Both the position numbers and the translations under genes were made by a program. A stretch of 64,000 nucleotides of DNA from an uncultured Pseudomonadota bacterium (GTDB lineage: Bacteria; Pseudomonadota; Gammaproteobacteria; Steroidobacterales; Steroidobacteraceae): NCBI GenBank assembly GCA_903879335.1, contig CAIRLC010000019.1:1-64000 (forward strand), written 5' to 3'. Positions 10,024-20,642 of the stretch are shown piece by piece; the stretch's first letter is position 1; each line of letters opens with the position of its first letter. The notes beneath the pieces are model-generated. The model made no database searches and was not told the DNA's origin. It saw only the letters and a list, made by a program, of their open reading frames with translations.

Positions 10024-10674
10024 ATGTCCCGTTCGGTTACCCGGTTCCTGTTGACCCTCCTGGCCTCTTTAGCCGCCGCCACCGTCTTGGCCGGCAAGCC
10101 TGCCGACACTAAAGTGGCCGACAAGGCGCCCGAGAAGGCCGCCGTCGCGGCACCTGCGGACAAGCCGGTCGAGCCGGCGCCCTCGCGCGTGCGGGTGAAC
10201 ACCAACCTGGGTAGCTTTACGATTCAGCTGGAGCTCAATCGGGCGCCGCTGACGGTCGCTAACTTCGTTCAGTACCAGCGTGATGGCCATTACAACGGCC
10301 TCGTGTTTCATCGCGTCGTCGGCAACTTCATTGTCCAGGCCGGTGGTTTTGACAAGAGCTTGACCCAGCGCTCCGCGATCCGCTCGGTGGCCAACGAGTC
10401 AGGCAACGGACTCTCGAACAAACGCGGCACCGTCGGCCTTGCCCGGACAGACGCCCCGCACTCGGGTAATTCCCAGTTCTACATCAACCTGACCGACAAC
10501 GAAGAGCTTGACCCAACGCCGATGCGCTGGGGTTATGCCGTGTTCGGCAAGGTCGTCGAAGGCATGGACGTTGTCGACCTGATCGGCAAAGTGCCCACCG
10601 GCTCCGGCGGCCCCTTTGGTAAAGACGTGCCGCTCGACCCGATCGTCATCGAATCGATCACGCCGATCCCCTGA
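10024..10674 (+). CDS. Peptidyl-prolyl cis-trans isomerase, cyclophilin type, with signal peptide
   Basis: NFVQYQRDGHYNGLVFHRVVGNFIVQAGGFD; GTVGLARTDAPHSGNSQFYINLTDN. Confidence 0.95.
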   Translation: MSRSVTRFLLTLLASLAAATVLAGKPADTKVADKAPEKAAVAAPADKPVEPAPSRVRVNTNLGSFTIQLELNRAPLTVANFVQYQRDGHYNGLVFHRVVGNFIVQAGGFDKSLTQRSAIRSVANESGNGLSNKRGTVGLARTDAPHSGNSQFYINLTDNEELDPTPMRWGYAVFGKVVEGMDVVDLIGKVPTGSGGPFGKDVPLDPIVIESITPIP

Positions 10675-10681
10675 ACCGGCT

Positions 10682-11419
10682 TTGCACGCGCTCGTCGTTT
10701 CTGATTTGCATATCGACGCCGCCCACCCGGCGATCGGGCGGCAGTTCATTGATTTTCTGCAGGGGGAAGCGCGCAAGGCCTCAGCCCTGTATGTCCTCGG
10801 TGATCTCTTCGAGGCGTGGATCGGCGATGACGACACCGATCCTCATCGGCTCGAGGTCATCGACGCGCTCAAGGCACTGAGTGGCCATGGGGTAGAACTC
10901 TACGTCATGGCCGGTAATCGGGATTTTCTCTACGGACGCGGCTTTGAGCGCGCCACCGGCAGCACCCTGCTCACCGACCCGACCGTGGTGACCCGCTTCG
11001 GCCGCTCTGTGCTGCTGACGCACGGCGACGCGCTTTGCACAGACGATGCGCCCTATCAGCGGTTACGGGCCATGGTGCGCGACCCACAGTGGCAGCAACG
11101 CTTCTTGGCCCTACCACGGTCAACCCGAGCCTTGATGGCCGGTGCCGCCCGATCCGGCAGTCAGTCACATACGGCGAAGCAAGCGAGCATGCTGATGGAT
11201 GTCAATGCCGATACGGTCGACACCGTATTCCGCATGGCCGGCGTGACGACGCTGCTGCATGGCCACACGCACCGCATGGGCACCCATACCCTCTCGATTG
11301 ATGGCAAAGCGCATACCCGCATCGTGACCGGGGACTGGTCAACGGCCGCCAGCGTGGCCATTTGGGACGCAGACGGGATTCGTCTTGAAACTCGCCCCCG
11401 CGAGCCCTTGCGCGCCTAA
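10682..11419 (+). CDS. lpxH: UDP-2,3-diacylglucosamine diphosphatase (probable TTG start)
   Basis: HALVVSDLHIDAAHPAIG, VLGDLFEAWIGDDD, MAGNRDFLYG, LLHGHTHRMGTH; homologous part begins at in-frame TTG 10682 rather than ORF start 10616. Confidence 0.93.
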   Translation: MHALVVSDLHIDAAHPAIGRQFIDFLQGEARKASALYVLGDLFEAWIGDDDTDPHRLEVIDALKALSGHGVELYVMAGNRDFLYGRGFERATGSTLLTDPTVVTRFGRSVLLTHGDALCTDDAPYQRLRAMVRDPQWQQRFLALPRSTRALMAGAARSGSQSHTAKQASMLMDVNADTVDTVFRMAGVTTLLHGHTHRMGTHTLSIDGKAHTRIVTGDWSTAASVAIWDADGIRLETRPREPLRA

Positions 11420-11439
11420 AACCGCCGACGCCTGGCGAC

Positions 11440-12033
11440 TTAAGCGTCGAGCGGCGGACCGGAATGAAAGCGAAACTGCGGGTCCGGACGGGTACACAAC
11501 TCGGCCTCCACGGCCGCTAATCGGCGCACGTGCCGATCCAGGTCAAGGCCCTTCTCTTCAGCGTGCGCCTTGGCCATCTGCGCATAGAGTTGGGTGTGGC
11601 GGGCTTCAGCGGCTTCAAGGCCGTGATAAAAGGTGGCGATATCGTCCGGCAAACGCGGGATCAATCCGCAAAAGCGCTCGGATGAGCGCGCTTCGATGAG
11701 CTCACCGGTAATCAACAGGTCGAGTTTGCGCTCCGGCTCATTGGAACTGAGCGCACGACGCAATTCACCGGCATAGCGCCCAGGCGCCATGCGCGCGTAC
11801 GCCACACCACGGCGATTCATGAGGGCCAGCACTTGCTCGTAGTGACGCAATTCTTCACGGGCCAGTCGCGCCAACGAAAGCCCAAGCCCCGTATCATCGG
11901 CGTAGGCAAACATCAGCCCAAGCGCGGTGGACGCGGCCTTCTTTTCGCAGTTGGCGTGATCAACCAGCAAGGTATCGAGTGACCCGGCGGCCCGCTCAAA
12001 CCAGGCCTCAGGCGTCGCAGCCAGCAACAACAT
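11440..12033 (-). CDS. miaE: tRNA-(ms2io6A)-hydroxylase
   Basis: LLVDHANCEKKAASTALGLMFAY, AREELRHYEQVL, EARHTQLY diiron-type motifs; start at MLLLAATPEAWF. Confidence 0.88.
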   Translation of the reverse strand: MLLLAATPEAWFERAAGSLDTLLVDHANCEKKAASTALGLMFAYADDTGLGLSLARLAREELRHYEQVLALMNRRGVAYARMAPGRYAGELRRALSSNEPERKLDLLITGELIEARSSERFCGLIPRLPDDIATFYHGLEAAEARHTQLYAQMAKAHAEEKGLDLDRHVRRLAAVEAELCTRPDPQFRFHSGPPLDA

Positions 12034-13268
12034 CAAAATCCTCCTTCCAACGCATCCATCGCCGACAACAACGCATCGGCGTTGGGGTAGCGGTCCTCCG
12101 GCTTCTTCGCCACCAAGCGCTCCCAAATGGGGGCCCAGCGCGCATGTTCGATCGGTAATTGAGGGATCGGGGCGTGCGTGTGTTGCCAGATGACCGCCAT
12201 CGGTGTCGCCGCGAGGTAAGGCTTTCGTCCAGTCAGCGACTCGAAGAACATGATGCCAATACTATAGAGATCCGAACGCGCATCGGTGGGTCGACCATGA
12301 CCTTGCTCCGGACTCATGTAATACGGCGTACCGAAAATCTCGCCGCTGCCCGTGATCTCAGACTCGAGCGCGAGTTGTTTGGCCAATCCAAAGTCAATCA
12401 GCGCGAGTGAGCCATCGTCACGCAACATCACATTGCCCGGCTTCAAATCGCGATGCAGCACGCCCGCGGCATGGATCGCGCGCAGCGCGCCGGCCATCTG
12501 CCGCAAAATCTTAGGTGCCGCCTGGGCGCTATGGCCACGCCTCAGACGCGTTCGCAAATCTCCGGCCGGAAAATATTCCATCTGCAAGTACGCATGGTCA
12601 TCGGCGACGCCCAGCGCATAAATCTGGACGACGTTCGGATGATCGATCTGTCGGATAATGTCGTATTCCTGCAAGAATCGATCGAAAGTTCCGGGCTTAT
12701 CGCCCAGGTCCGGGATATGCCGCAGCAGTTTGAGCACGACGATGCGACACTCGCGCTCACTCTCCGCGAGGTAAACCGTCGACATGGCACTTTGGGCGAG
12801 TGGGCGTATGCAACGCACCCCCTTGATGACCGTCGTTCCGAACCGATACGCCTGCAGCGCCTGCGGGCTCGCGCGAAAGGCGGCACGGGCCCGTTGTTGC
12901 AAACGGGCGGCATCTTTGAGCAGGTTCACGAAGGCTCGATTACCGATCTTGCGCTTGACGATCACGCCATAGGCCCCCGCATCGATCGAGGCTTGCGCCC
13001 GGTCAGGGTCAGTCTCGGTGATCAGGTGAATGATGGGCGGAAACAATAAACGCTGCCGAAACTCGCGAATCCACGCGATCGCATCGGCCCCTGCGGGCCG
13101 ATCATCGACCAGCACGGCGTCGTAGCCAATCGCATGAAACTCGTCTGGCAATGGGCCTTGCTCAACCGGCACATGGGCGTCGACCTGCAGCGCATCGATG
13201 CCGGTCTCCAGATGATGCTGATACAGCAGGCGCTCCTGCGCGTCATCGACCAGCAGCAGCACTTTCAT
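12033..13268 (-). CDS. Receiver (REC) domain - Ser/Thr protein kinase fusion
   Basis: [11 protein letters not shown]...YDAVLVDDRPAG...VIVKRK receiver; kinase HRDLKPGNVM, IDFGLA, GTPYYMSPEQ; ATGA overlap with miaE. Confidence 0.92.
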   Translation of the reverse strand: MKVLLLVDDAQERLLYQHHLETGIDALQVDAHVPVEQGPLPDEFHAIGYDAVLVDDRPAGADAIAWIREFRQRLLFPPIIHLITETDPDRAQASIDAGAYGVIVKRKIGNRAFVNLLKDAARLQQRARAAFRASPQALQAYRFGTTVIKGVRCIRPLAQSAMSTVYLAESERECRIVVLKLLRHIPDLGDKPGTFDRFLQEYDIIRQIDHPNVVQIYALGVADDHAYLQMEYFPAGDLRTRLRRGHSAQAAPKILRQMAGALRAIHAAGVLHRDLKPGNVMLRDDGSLALIDFGLAKQLALESEITGSGEIFGTPYYMSPEQGHGRPTDARSDLYSIGIMFFESLTGRKPYLAATPMAVIWQHTHAPIPQLPIEHARWAPIWERLVAKKPEDRYPNADALLSAMDALEGGF

Positions 13269-14560
13269 GCCGCGAGCCTCGCCCACTGCGCATCCGACAT
13301 ATTCAGACCCATCAATAGATCGCCCACATTCGTGGTGGTCGGTCCGGTGTGAATGAGATCTCCGCTGGCCGCAAGACAGCGTCCCGCATCGGCCTGACGC
13401 AAACTCGCTGCCGCCGACTCGCCGTCCCACGCGGCACGGGATACGGTACCGCCATCGACCACGGCTCCCGCATCGTCACTGGCACCATCAATCCCGTCGG
13501 TGCCTGCTGACAGCAGCATCGCGTTCGGCTGCCCATCCAAGACCTGCGCTGCGGCCAAGGCCAAGTGTTGAGCTCGACCGCCTCGGCCAGGCGCTGAGGG
13601 TAAGACCACCGTCGTCTCCCCGCCGGCGATGATGAGATCCGCAGTGCTCGCCAGTAAAGCCTGCGCGAACGCCACACCAGCCTCAGCCGCAGGCCCGCTC
13701 ACCCGCTCGGTCACCCGCTCCACCTGCAACCCCAATGCACGGGCCTGACCTTCGATGGCGTCCAAGGCCATGCCGAGGGAACCCACCACGCGCGCGGGCA
13801 AGCGATGGCCGCTCGGTGGCGCGAGTCGCGTCAACAGCGTCACCAAATCAGACGGTAGATCCGAAGGCCACGGCAGCGGAGGCGCCGTCTGCACGGCAAT
13901 CAATCCAGAGCCCACGACCGAAGGATCATCATTCGGCACATCGGAGAGCACCAAGGCTTCGGCAGCACGACCGTGCAGCAGCGCCGCGAGTCGTCCGTCT
14001 TTGAGGGTCGATAGCCTGCGCCGCAACCCGTTCAAGGTCTGAATCGGCACATCCCGACCATGCGCCCAGGCGTTGAGCGCCTGCAGATCCTGCAAGGCGA
14101 CACCGGGCAACAAGTCCTCGATCAAGCTGGAGGCGCCACCGGACACCAACACGAGTACGCCAAGCGCAGGTGGCAAGGCCGCCACATAGCGCCTGAGCGC
14201 AACACCGGCCGCAAGACTGCCTGCGCCCGGAACTGGGTGATCACCAAAATGGAGGTCGACGCGCGGCAGATCAAGCAGCGGCGCCTCATAGCCGGCCGCG
14301 GTCGTGACAAAGCCACTGTGAAAGTGCGCGCCTAAGTGGGCATAGGCGCCCGCGATCATCGCCGGGGCCGCTTTACCGATGGCGATCACGGCGGTCGGCG
14401 CAGTCACCGACTGTGCCAAGGCCGCCATGACTTGGGTGCGGCCATCGACTGCGGCCAAGGCTGTCTGATACAAGTCGACCAACAAGGCTCGACGCGGATC
14501 GCAACCGCCCCGACGCCAGCTATCAGCCCGTGGCACCGGCGCGCGCCGATTCATCAACAC
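13265..14560 (-). CDS. Glycerate 2-kinase, GckA/MOFRL family
   Basis: [55 protein letters not shown]; true start may be somewhat internal because the ORF overlaps purF. Confidence 0.9.
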   Translation of the reverse strand: MLMNRRAPVPRADSWRRGGCDPRRALLVDLYQTALAAVDGRTQVMAALAQSVTAPTAVIAIGKAAPAMIAGAYAHLGAHFHSGFVTTAAGYEAPLLDLPRVDLHFGDHPVPGAGSLAAGVALRRYVAALPPALGVLVLVSGGASSLIEDLLPGVALQDLQALNAWAHGRDVPIQTLNGLRRRLSTLKDGRLAALLHGRAAEALVLSDVPNDDPSVVGSGLIAVQTAPPLPWPSDLPSDLVTLLTRLAPPSGHRLPARVVGSLGMALDAIEGQARALGLQVERVTERVSGPAAEAGVAFAQALLASTADLIIAGGETTVVLPSAPGRGGRAQHLALAAAQVLDGQPNAMLLSAGTDGIDGASDDAGAVVDGGTVSRAAWDGESAAASLRQADAGRCLAASGDLIHTGPTTTNVGDLLMGLNMSDAQWARLAA

Positions 14561-16040
14561 TCACCGAGCCGCGACGCAGCGCCTTCGCATCATCGGAGCG
14601 TTCTTTGGCCAAACGAGCGAAGTATTCCGGACCCACGTCGCCCGTGACGTACTCACCCGAAAAGCAGGAGGCATCGAAGCTTTCGATCTTCGCCTTGTCA
14701 TGGCGCACCGCGGACACGAGATCTTCCAGATCTTGGTAGATCAACCAATCGGCGCCAATCAAGGCCGCGACTTCGTCTTCGGTCCGACCCGAGGCGACCA
14801 ACTCGTTCTTGGCTGCCATGTCGATGCCGTAGACGTTGGGATAACGCACCGGCGGTGCAGCCGAGGCGAAATAGACTTTCGCCGCGCCCGCCTCGCGCGC
14901 CAGATCAATGATTTGTGCCGAGGTCGTGCCTCGCACAATCGAATCATCGACGAGCAGCACATTGCGCCCGCGAAACTCTAAGGGAATCGGATTCAGTTTC
15001 GAACGCACCGACTTTTTACGCTGTTCCTGCCCGGGCATGATGAAGGTACGCCCGATATAGCGGTTCTTCACGAAGCCCTCGCGAAACTCAATCCCCAAAT
15101 CGAGCGCCAACTGCATCGCGCTCGTCCGGCTGGTATCGGGAATCGGGATCACCACGTCAATGTCATGGTCGGGCTTCAAGCGGCGAATTTTTTCCGCCAA
15201 CTTCTCGCCCATCCGCATGCGTGCCTTGTGCACTGAAATGTTATCCATGATCGAGTCCGGGCGCGCGAAGTAAACGTACTCGAACACGCACGGGGTATGG
15301 GGAATCGCAGGCGCGCAGCGCGCGCTATGCAGGCCACCGCCCTCTTCGATATAGACCACTTCACCGGGCTCAACGTCACGCACCAACTCAAAGCCCGTGA
15401 GGTCCAAAGCCACCGACTCAGAGGCCAACATCCACTCCGTGCCTTGTGGTGTCAGGCGGCGACCGAGCACGAGTGGGCGAATCCCATTGGGATCGCGGAA
15501 ACCAAATATGCCGTGGCCCATGACCAGCGCGACGACCGCATAGGCGCCCCGCACGCGCGCGAAGACGCGACCCATGGCGGAGAAAATTTGCTCCGGCGCA
15601 AGCCGCGACCCTTCCTCGCGCTGCAGTTCGCTGGCCAGGATATTCAGTAGCGCTTCAGAATCCGAACTCGTGTTCAGATGTCGCTTCTCACCGCGCCATA
15701 GCGCGTCGACCAATTCACTCGTGTTGGTGAGGTTGCCGTTGTGCGCAAGTCCAATGCCATAAGGCGCGTTCACGTAGAACGGCTGCGCTTCGGCCGACCC
15801 ATCGCTGCCTGCGGTGGGATAGCGCACATGGCCGATACCAATCGAGCCTGCGAGTTGCAGCATATGGCGTTGTTGGAAAACGTCACGCACAAGCCCGGAA
15901 TCCTTACGGAGGGATAAATTACCCTCATCGCAGGTCATGATGCCCGCGGCATCTTGACCACGGTGCTGCAGTACGGTCAGCGCATCGTAAATGCGTTGGT
16001 TAACAGGGTGGTGGCCGACGATCCCGACAATGCCGCACAT
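14523..16040 (-). CDS. purF: Amidophosphoribosyltransferase
   Basis: [11 protein letters not shown]-terminal Ntn nucleophile, [30 protein letters not shown]. Confidence 0.98.
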   Translation of the reverse strand: MCGIVGIVGHHPVNQRIYDALTVLQHRGQDAAGIMTCDEGNLSLRKDSGLVRDVFQQRHMLQLAGSIGIGHVRYPTAGSDGSAEAQPFYVNAPYGIGLAHNGNLTNTSELVDALWRGEKRHLNTSSDSEALLNILASELQREEGSRLAPEQIFSAMGRVFARVRGAYAVVALVMGHGIFGFRDPNGIRPLVLGRRLTPQGTEWMLASESVALDLTGFELVRDVEPGEVVYIEEGGGLHSARCAPAIPHTPCVFEYVYFARPDSIMDNISVHKARMRMGEKLAEKIRRLKPDHDIDVVIPIPDTSRTSAMQLALDLGIEFREGFVKNRYIGRTFIMPGQEQRKKSVRSKLNPIPLEFRGRNVLLVDDSIVRGTTSAQIIDLAREAGAAKVYFASAAPPVRYPNVYGIDMAAKNELVASGRTEDEVAALIGADWLIYQDLEDLVSAVRHDKAKIESFDASCFSGEYVTGDVGPEYFARLAKERSDDAKALRRGSVSVDESARAGATG

Positions 16041-16090
16041 AATCTATTCAATTCTCCGCTGAAACGATCACCCGAAGGGGCGCCATTCCC

Positions 16091-16606
16091 TTAAGTCTCT
16101 GAATCCGGTTCCGCCAGTGCACGTCGCGCCAAATCACGCGACTCACCGGCGACGCTTTCGAGCCAGCCGGCCACATGCACGGCATAACCCATCATTTGAG
16201 AGTGACGCCACCACGGCTCGCCTTCCAGGCGCAGGTGCAGGCCGAGCAACGCGCCAAAACCGGCGATCACCACACCCCGAACCAAGCCAAAGATGAACCC
16301 GAAGATACGATCCACGACGCTTTGGCCGCCGGCGGTATGGGTGATCCACGCCAAAATGTGGCCCACCAACGCACCCACCAAGAGCACCGTGATAAAGACC
16401 ACGGCGCGCGCAACCCACGCCTTTTCGGTGGGTGTTTGCAGAATGCCGCCGAGGTAAGGATGCAGGAAACCGGAAAACCGCCAGGCGATCACAATGGCGA
16501 GCACCCAGGTGATGAGCGCCACGACTTCGCGGACTAAACCCCGCATGGTGCCGATCACCACCGAGAGAAACACCACGGCGAAAAGGATGTAATCAACGCC
16601 TTGCAT
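16091..16606 (-). CDS. cvpA: CvpA family membrane protein
   Basis: VDYILFAVVFLSVVIGTMRGLVREVVALITWVLA; gene order upstream of purF. Confidence 0.93.
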   Translation of the reverse strand: MQGVDYILFAVVFLSVVIGTMRGLVREVVALITWVLAIVIAWRFSGFLHPYLGGILQTPTEKAWVARAVVFITVLLVGALVGHILAWITHTAGGQSVVDRIFGFIFGLVRGVVIAGFGALLGLHLRLEGEPWWRHSQMMGYAVHVAGWLESVAGESRDLARRALAEPDSET

Positions 16607-16676
16607 CGGTGTCCCCTGTTCTGCCCAACGGGCCGAGCGCCAATTTTAGCCGAAAGCGGCGACCATCACAGTGCCG

Positions 16677-17639
16677 TCACTGCGCGGGCGCCACGGTGCC
16701 CCGATGGCCTTCGGCCGCTAAGCGTTCCGCGATTCGATCCACGCGCGCGCGATCCTGCTCAGGACCGACCCGTACGCGCCAAAGCACCTTGCCACTGCCA
16801 CGAAACTCGGAGACGAAGGCCTTGAACTTCTTCGCCTTCAAGTCATGGGCCAGCTTCTCAGCGTTCTCTTTGGCGGCAAAACTGCCCAGTTGCACCACCC
16901 AACCACCCGAGATGTCGACCGCCGACGCTTTCGGCGCCGGCTTGGGCTCAGGTTTTGCGGCGACGACCGCCGTTTTGGCCGGCGGATTCTTGGGCGGCGC
17001 CGAAGCGACCGGCGTCGGTACAGGAGCGGGTGCGGGCGCCAGCGTCTTCGCAGGCGCCTTCGCGGGCTCGGTCGCGACCGTTTTGGCCTCTCCTGCGGCC
17101 GGTGAGAGCGGGACCGTTTTTGGGTCCGCCTTCGGCGTGAGCGCTTTGGGATCACCGGACGATTTTGCGTCCGTCCTGGGTGCCGGGTTGGCGTCGACGA
17201 CGGTAGCGGCCGGACTCTTGGCAACGTTCGGCGGAAGCGCAGGCGCACTCCCGTCGGCGCTCGAGGCGTTCGGTGCCGCAGGCGTCGTCTTCGATGCGGG
17301 GAGTTTTGGCGCCACCGGCGTTGAGGGCGCCGCTGGCACGCGGTCGTCCGCCGTTGCGACCGATGATGGCGCGACGGTCGATGGAGCTGCGGTGCTGCCG
17401 GCTGCAGGGGCGGTTATCGCTGGGGCGGCCGCTGGGGTGGGCTGCGCAGCGCCATTCGCCTCGGGGCTCGGGCTTCCGACCGGCTGACTGAGGTCGATTT
17501 GGGCGTGATGAACTTGCGCGTCTTCAACCACCGGCTTATTCGAGACTCGCGGGCCGGTGAGCAAGGAGGGGACGATTAAGACGACCAGCACCACGAGTAC
17601 CGTGGCGCCAATGAGCCGTTCCTTGAGTTTTTGATCCAT
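16677..17639 (-). CDS. dedD: SPOR-domain protein, DedD-like
   Basis: N-terminal TM KERLIGATVLVVLVVLIVPSLLTG, Pro/Ala-rich linker, C-terminal GGWVVQLGSFAAKENAEKLAHDLKAKKFKAFV. Confidence 0.88.
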   Translation of the reverse strand: MDQKLKERLIGATVLVVLVVLIVPSLLTGPRVSNKPVVEDAQVHHAQIDLSQPVGSPSPEANGAAQPTPAAAPAITAPAAGSTAAPSTVAPSSVATADDRVPAAPSTPVAPKLPASKTTPAAPNASSADGSAPALPPNVAKSPAATVVDANPAPRTDAKSSGDPKALTPKADPKTVPLSPAAGEAKTVATEPAKAPAKTLAPAPAPVPTPVASAPPKNPPAKTAVVAAKPEPKPAPKASAVDISGGWVVQLGSFAAKENAEKLAHDLKAKKFKAFVSEFRGSGKVLWRVRVGPEQDRARVDRIAERLAAEGHRGTVAPAQ

Positions 17640-17685
17640 GAGCCCGGTCCCCAATCCCAATCGGCGCAGTATAGACGTCCGGCAC

Positions 17686-18957
17686 TCAGGCGCGGGCGTG
17701 ATACCACGCCAAGGCAGGCGCTACGGTGTGAAAGGAGCCGAACACCACGACTCGATCGCCTGCTTGGGTCTGCGACTGTGCCTCGACGCAACCGGACTCG
17801 ACCGAACCTGCGCTGCGCACGGGCGCGGTGAAGCAGGCCGACCATTGGGCCGCGAGCTCCTCGCCACGGCGTCCACGATCACCGTCGAGCGTGACGGTCA
17901 GTAACAGATCTTCGGCATGAACGGCAGGCCTTAGAATCCCGGCGACTCGGGCGGCATCCTTATCCACCAGCATGCCCACCACGAAGACCGTGCGACCAGT
18001 CCCGCGGCGTTCGATGAGCGTCTCGGTCAAGACTTCCGCACTGCCTTCGTTGTGCGCCACATCAAACACCCACTCCACCGGGCCCGGCAAGACCTGATAG
18101 CGGCCGGTCAGCGCCACTTGGCCGAGCCCGGCGATGACGGCATCCCGGCTCGGTAACTCGCCGATCGACTCGAGCGCCGCCAGCGCAGTCGCCGTATTGC
18201 CGTATTGCGCATTGCCGGCCAGTCGCGGCGCAGGTAATCCCGTAAGCGTCGTGGCGAGTCCAAGATAATCATGGGTCGTGCCCTCACGATGCGACTGGAA
18301 TTCATGACCCAATCGATACACCGCAGCCCCAATCGCCCGTCCATGCGCCGCCACACTTTCCGGCATTGCGAGGCTACCCAAGATCGCCGGCCGTCCCAGG
18401 CGAAAAATGCCGGCTTTTTCCCGGCCGATCCCCGACACATCCGAGCCCAAATAATCCACATGATCAAGGCTGATCGACACCACGACGCCGCAGTCTGGAT
18501 CCAAGGCATTGACGGCATCGAGCCGCCCGCCGAGACCCACTTCGAGCACCCATAAATCAAGATCGCGCGCGCGAAACGCGACAAAGGCCGCCAGCGTTCC
18601 GAACTCAAAATAGGTCAGTGGCAGATCACCGCGAGCCGCTTCAATCCGCGCGAATACGGCACACAGAAAATCATCGTCGATCTCAGCACCATTGATGCGT
18701 ATGCGCTCTTGATAGCGCACCAGATGCGGCGACTGATAAAGACCCACCGAGCGCCCAGCCGCCTGGCCGAGCGCCGCGATCGTTGCCGTGACCGAACCCT
18801 TGCCATTCGTGCCGCCAACGGTGATGACACGCTCGCGCCCGCGCTCTAGCCCGAGACGTCGCAACATCTCGTGCATTCGAGCAAGCCCGAAATCCATGGC
18901 GGCCGGGTGCAAGCTCGACTGATGATCGAGCCACTCAGCAAGCGTGCGCGTGGTCAT
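17686..18957 (-). CDS. folC: Dihydrofolate/folylpolyglutamate synthase
   Basis: VGGTNGKGSVTATIAALGQAAG, GLYQSPHLVRYQERIRING, EVGLGGRLDAVN. Confidence 0.97.
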   Translation of the reverse strand: MTTRTLAEWLDHQSSLHPAAMDFGLARMHEMLRRLGLERGRERVITVGGTNGKGSVTATIAALGQAAGRSVGLYQSPHLVRYQERIRINGAEIDDDFLCAVFARIEAARGDLPLTYFEFGTLAAFVAFRARDLDLWVLEVGLGGRLDAVNALDPDCGVVVSISLDHVDYLGSDVSGIGREKAGIFRLGRPAILGSLAMPESVAAHGRAIGAAVYRLGHEFQSHREGTTHDYLGLATTLTGLPAPRLAGNAQYGNTATALAALESIGELPSRDAVIAGLGQVALTGRYQVLPGPVEWVFDVAHNEGSAEVLTETLIERRGTGRTVFVVGMLVDKDAARVAGILRPAVHAEDLLLTVTLDGDRGRRGEELAAQWSACFTAPVRSAGSVESGCVEAQSQTQAGDRVVVFGSFHTVAPALAWYHARA

Positions 18958-18959
18958 GT

Positions 18960-19823
18960 TCAGGCCGCCTGCGGCGGCTTCTTCATGAACAATCGCAACA
19001 GATTGGCGATGCGCTCGCGCTGATCGCGACGATCGATAATGAGATCGATCGCGCCATGCTCCAGCAGGAATTCTGAGCGTTGGAAACCCTCTGGCAGCGT
19101 TTCGCGCACGGTCTGCTCGATCACGCGCGGACCCGCAAAGCCAATGAGGGCACGGGGCTCGCCTACATTGATGTCGCCCAACATCGCCAGGCTAGCCGAC
19201 ACGCCACCGGTGGTCGGATCGGTCAACACGGAGACGAACGGCAAGCCATCCTCGGCCAAGCGTGCGAGTGCCGCACTGGTCTTCGCCATTTGCATCAGCG
19301 AGTACAAGCCTTCCTGCATGCGCGCGCCGCCACTGCTCGAGAAGCAGATAAACGGCATGCGATAGGTTCGGCAATGTTCCACGGCCCGCACAAATTTCTC
19401 ACCGACGACGCTACCCATCGAGCCGCCCATGAAGCGGAACTCAAAGGCGGCGGCCACGATCTCAAGACCCGTCAAAGTGCCGGCCATGACGATCAGTGCG
19501 TCTTTCTCGCCAGTGGCCTTTTGCGCGGCCAGCAAACGGTCTTTGTAGCGTTTAGTGTCGCGGAACTTCAGCGGGTCTTCCGGCTGTATGGCGGCCGCAA
19601 GCTCACTCGCGGAGCCTTGGTCCAAGAACCGTTTCAGCCGTTCCCGGGCGCCGATGCGCATGTGATGGGCGCACTTGGGGCAGACCGACAGGTTGCGCTC
19701 GAGCTCAGCGCGATAAAGCACCGCATCGCAGGCCGGACACTTGATCCACAAGCCTTCCGGAACCGAGCGCGTACGGCGTTCAGTCGTGATCCGGGACGGC
19801 ATGATCTTTTCAAACCAGGTCAT
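18960..19823 (-). CDS. accD: Acetyl-CoA carboxylase carboxyltransferase subunit beta
   Basis: [23 protein letters not shown] zinc finger; [40 protein letters not shown]. Confidence 0.98.
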   Translation of the reverse strand: MTWFEKIMPSRITTERRTRSVPEGLWIKCPACDAVLYRAELERNLSVCPKCAHHMRIGARERLKRFLDQGSASELAAAIQPEDPLKFRDTKRYKDRLLAAQKATGEKDALIVMAGTLTGLEIVAAAFEFRFMGGSMGSVVGEKFVRAVEHCRTYRMPFICFSSSGGARMQEGLYSLMQMAKTSAALARLAEDGLPFVSVLTDPTTGGVSASLAMLGDINVGEPRALIGFAGPRVIEQTVRETLPEGFQRSEFLLEHGAIDLIIDRRDQRERIANLLRLFMKKPPQAA

Positions 19824-19826
19824 CGC

Positions 19827-20636
19827 TCACCTATCCAGAGGCGGTAAAGCGCTCATGATAGCCGATTGGCCGGCCCCCGCCGCCTCCGGCACGCCGGCAC
19901 CGTAGGGATAAGTGACGCCGCGGAAGTACAGCCCCCCAGCCGGCGCCGTTATGCCGGCCAGCGTGCGGTCGCGGGCGATGAGCAGCGTTTGGATCCAATC
20001 GGGGTCACGGCTCCCCTCGCCGACTGCAATAGCCGCGCCGACGATATTGCGCACCATATGATGCAAAAAGGCATTGGCCGTGACATCGAGGGCGATCAAT
20101 GGGCCTTGCCGGACCACCCGGATCGACTCCAAGAGACGCACCGTCGATACCGACTGACATTCGGCCGCGCGAAAGGACGAAAAGTCGTGACGACCGACCA
20201 GCACCTGCACACTGGCATGCATCCGAGCGGCGTCGAGCGGCGTATGCCAAATCGCGGCTCGCCCCACCCAAAGGGCGGATCGTACCGAGGAGTTCAGGAT
20301 CAGATAACGGTAGGACCGGGTCATGGCCGCATAGCGGGCATGAAAGCCATCGGCCACCGGCCGGACCCAATTCAGGGCAATGTCCTGCGGCAAATACCGG
20401 TTCGCCCCGAGTAACCAGCCGCGCTCTGGCCGCACGGCCGGCGTATCGAAATGGATCACCTGACCGGTGGCGTGGACACCGGCGTCCGTACGCCCCGCGC
20501 AGCTGGTCTTCACCGGGTGATTGGCGACCAAGGACAAGGCGCGCTCAACCTCAGTTTGCACGGACGGCAAGCGGCTCTGGCGCTGCCAACCGGCATAGGC
20601 GCCCCCTAAATATTCGAGACCGACGGCGATACGCAC
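19827..20636 (-). CDS. truA: tRNA pseudouridine(38-40) synthase
   Basis: CAGRTDAGVHATGQVIHFDT, YRYLILN, FLHHMVRNIVG. Confidence 0.97.
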   Translation of the reverse strand: MRIAVGLEYLGGAYAGWQRQSRLPSVQTEVERALSLVANHPVKTSCAGRTDAGVHATGQVIHFDTPAVRPERGWLLGANRYLPQDIALNWVRPVADGFHARYAAMTRSYRYLILNSSVRSALWVGRAAIWHTPLDAARMHASVQVLVGRHDFSSFRAAECQSVSTVRLLESIRVVRQGPLIALDVTANAFLHHMVRNIVGAAIAVGEGSRDPDWIQTLLIARDRTLAGITAPAGGLYFRGVTYPYGAGVPEAAGAGQSAIMSALPPLDR

Positions 20637-20642
20637 CCGGGC

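Noticed and set aside
10616-10681. Upstream extension of the lpxH ORF into the cyclophilin gene
   Set aside because: LpxH homology starts at HALVVSDLH; in-frame TTG at 10682 is a better start
12453-13049. 198-aa plus-strand ORF inside the kinase gene
   Set aside because: Antisense to conserved kinase motifs; no independent support
16609-17487. 292-aa plus-strand Ala/Gly/Val-rich ORF
   Set aside because: Antisense shadow of the Pro/Ala-rich linker of the SPOR-domain gene; low complexity from GC-rich codon bias
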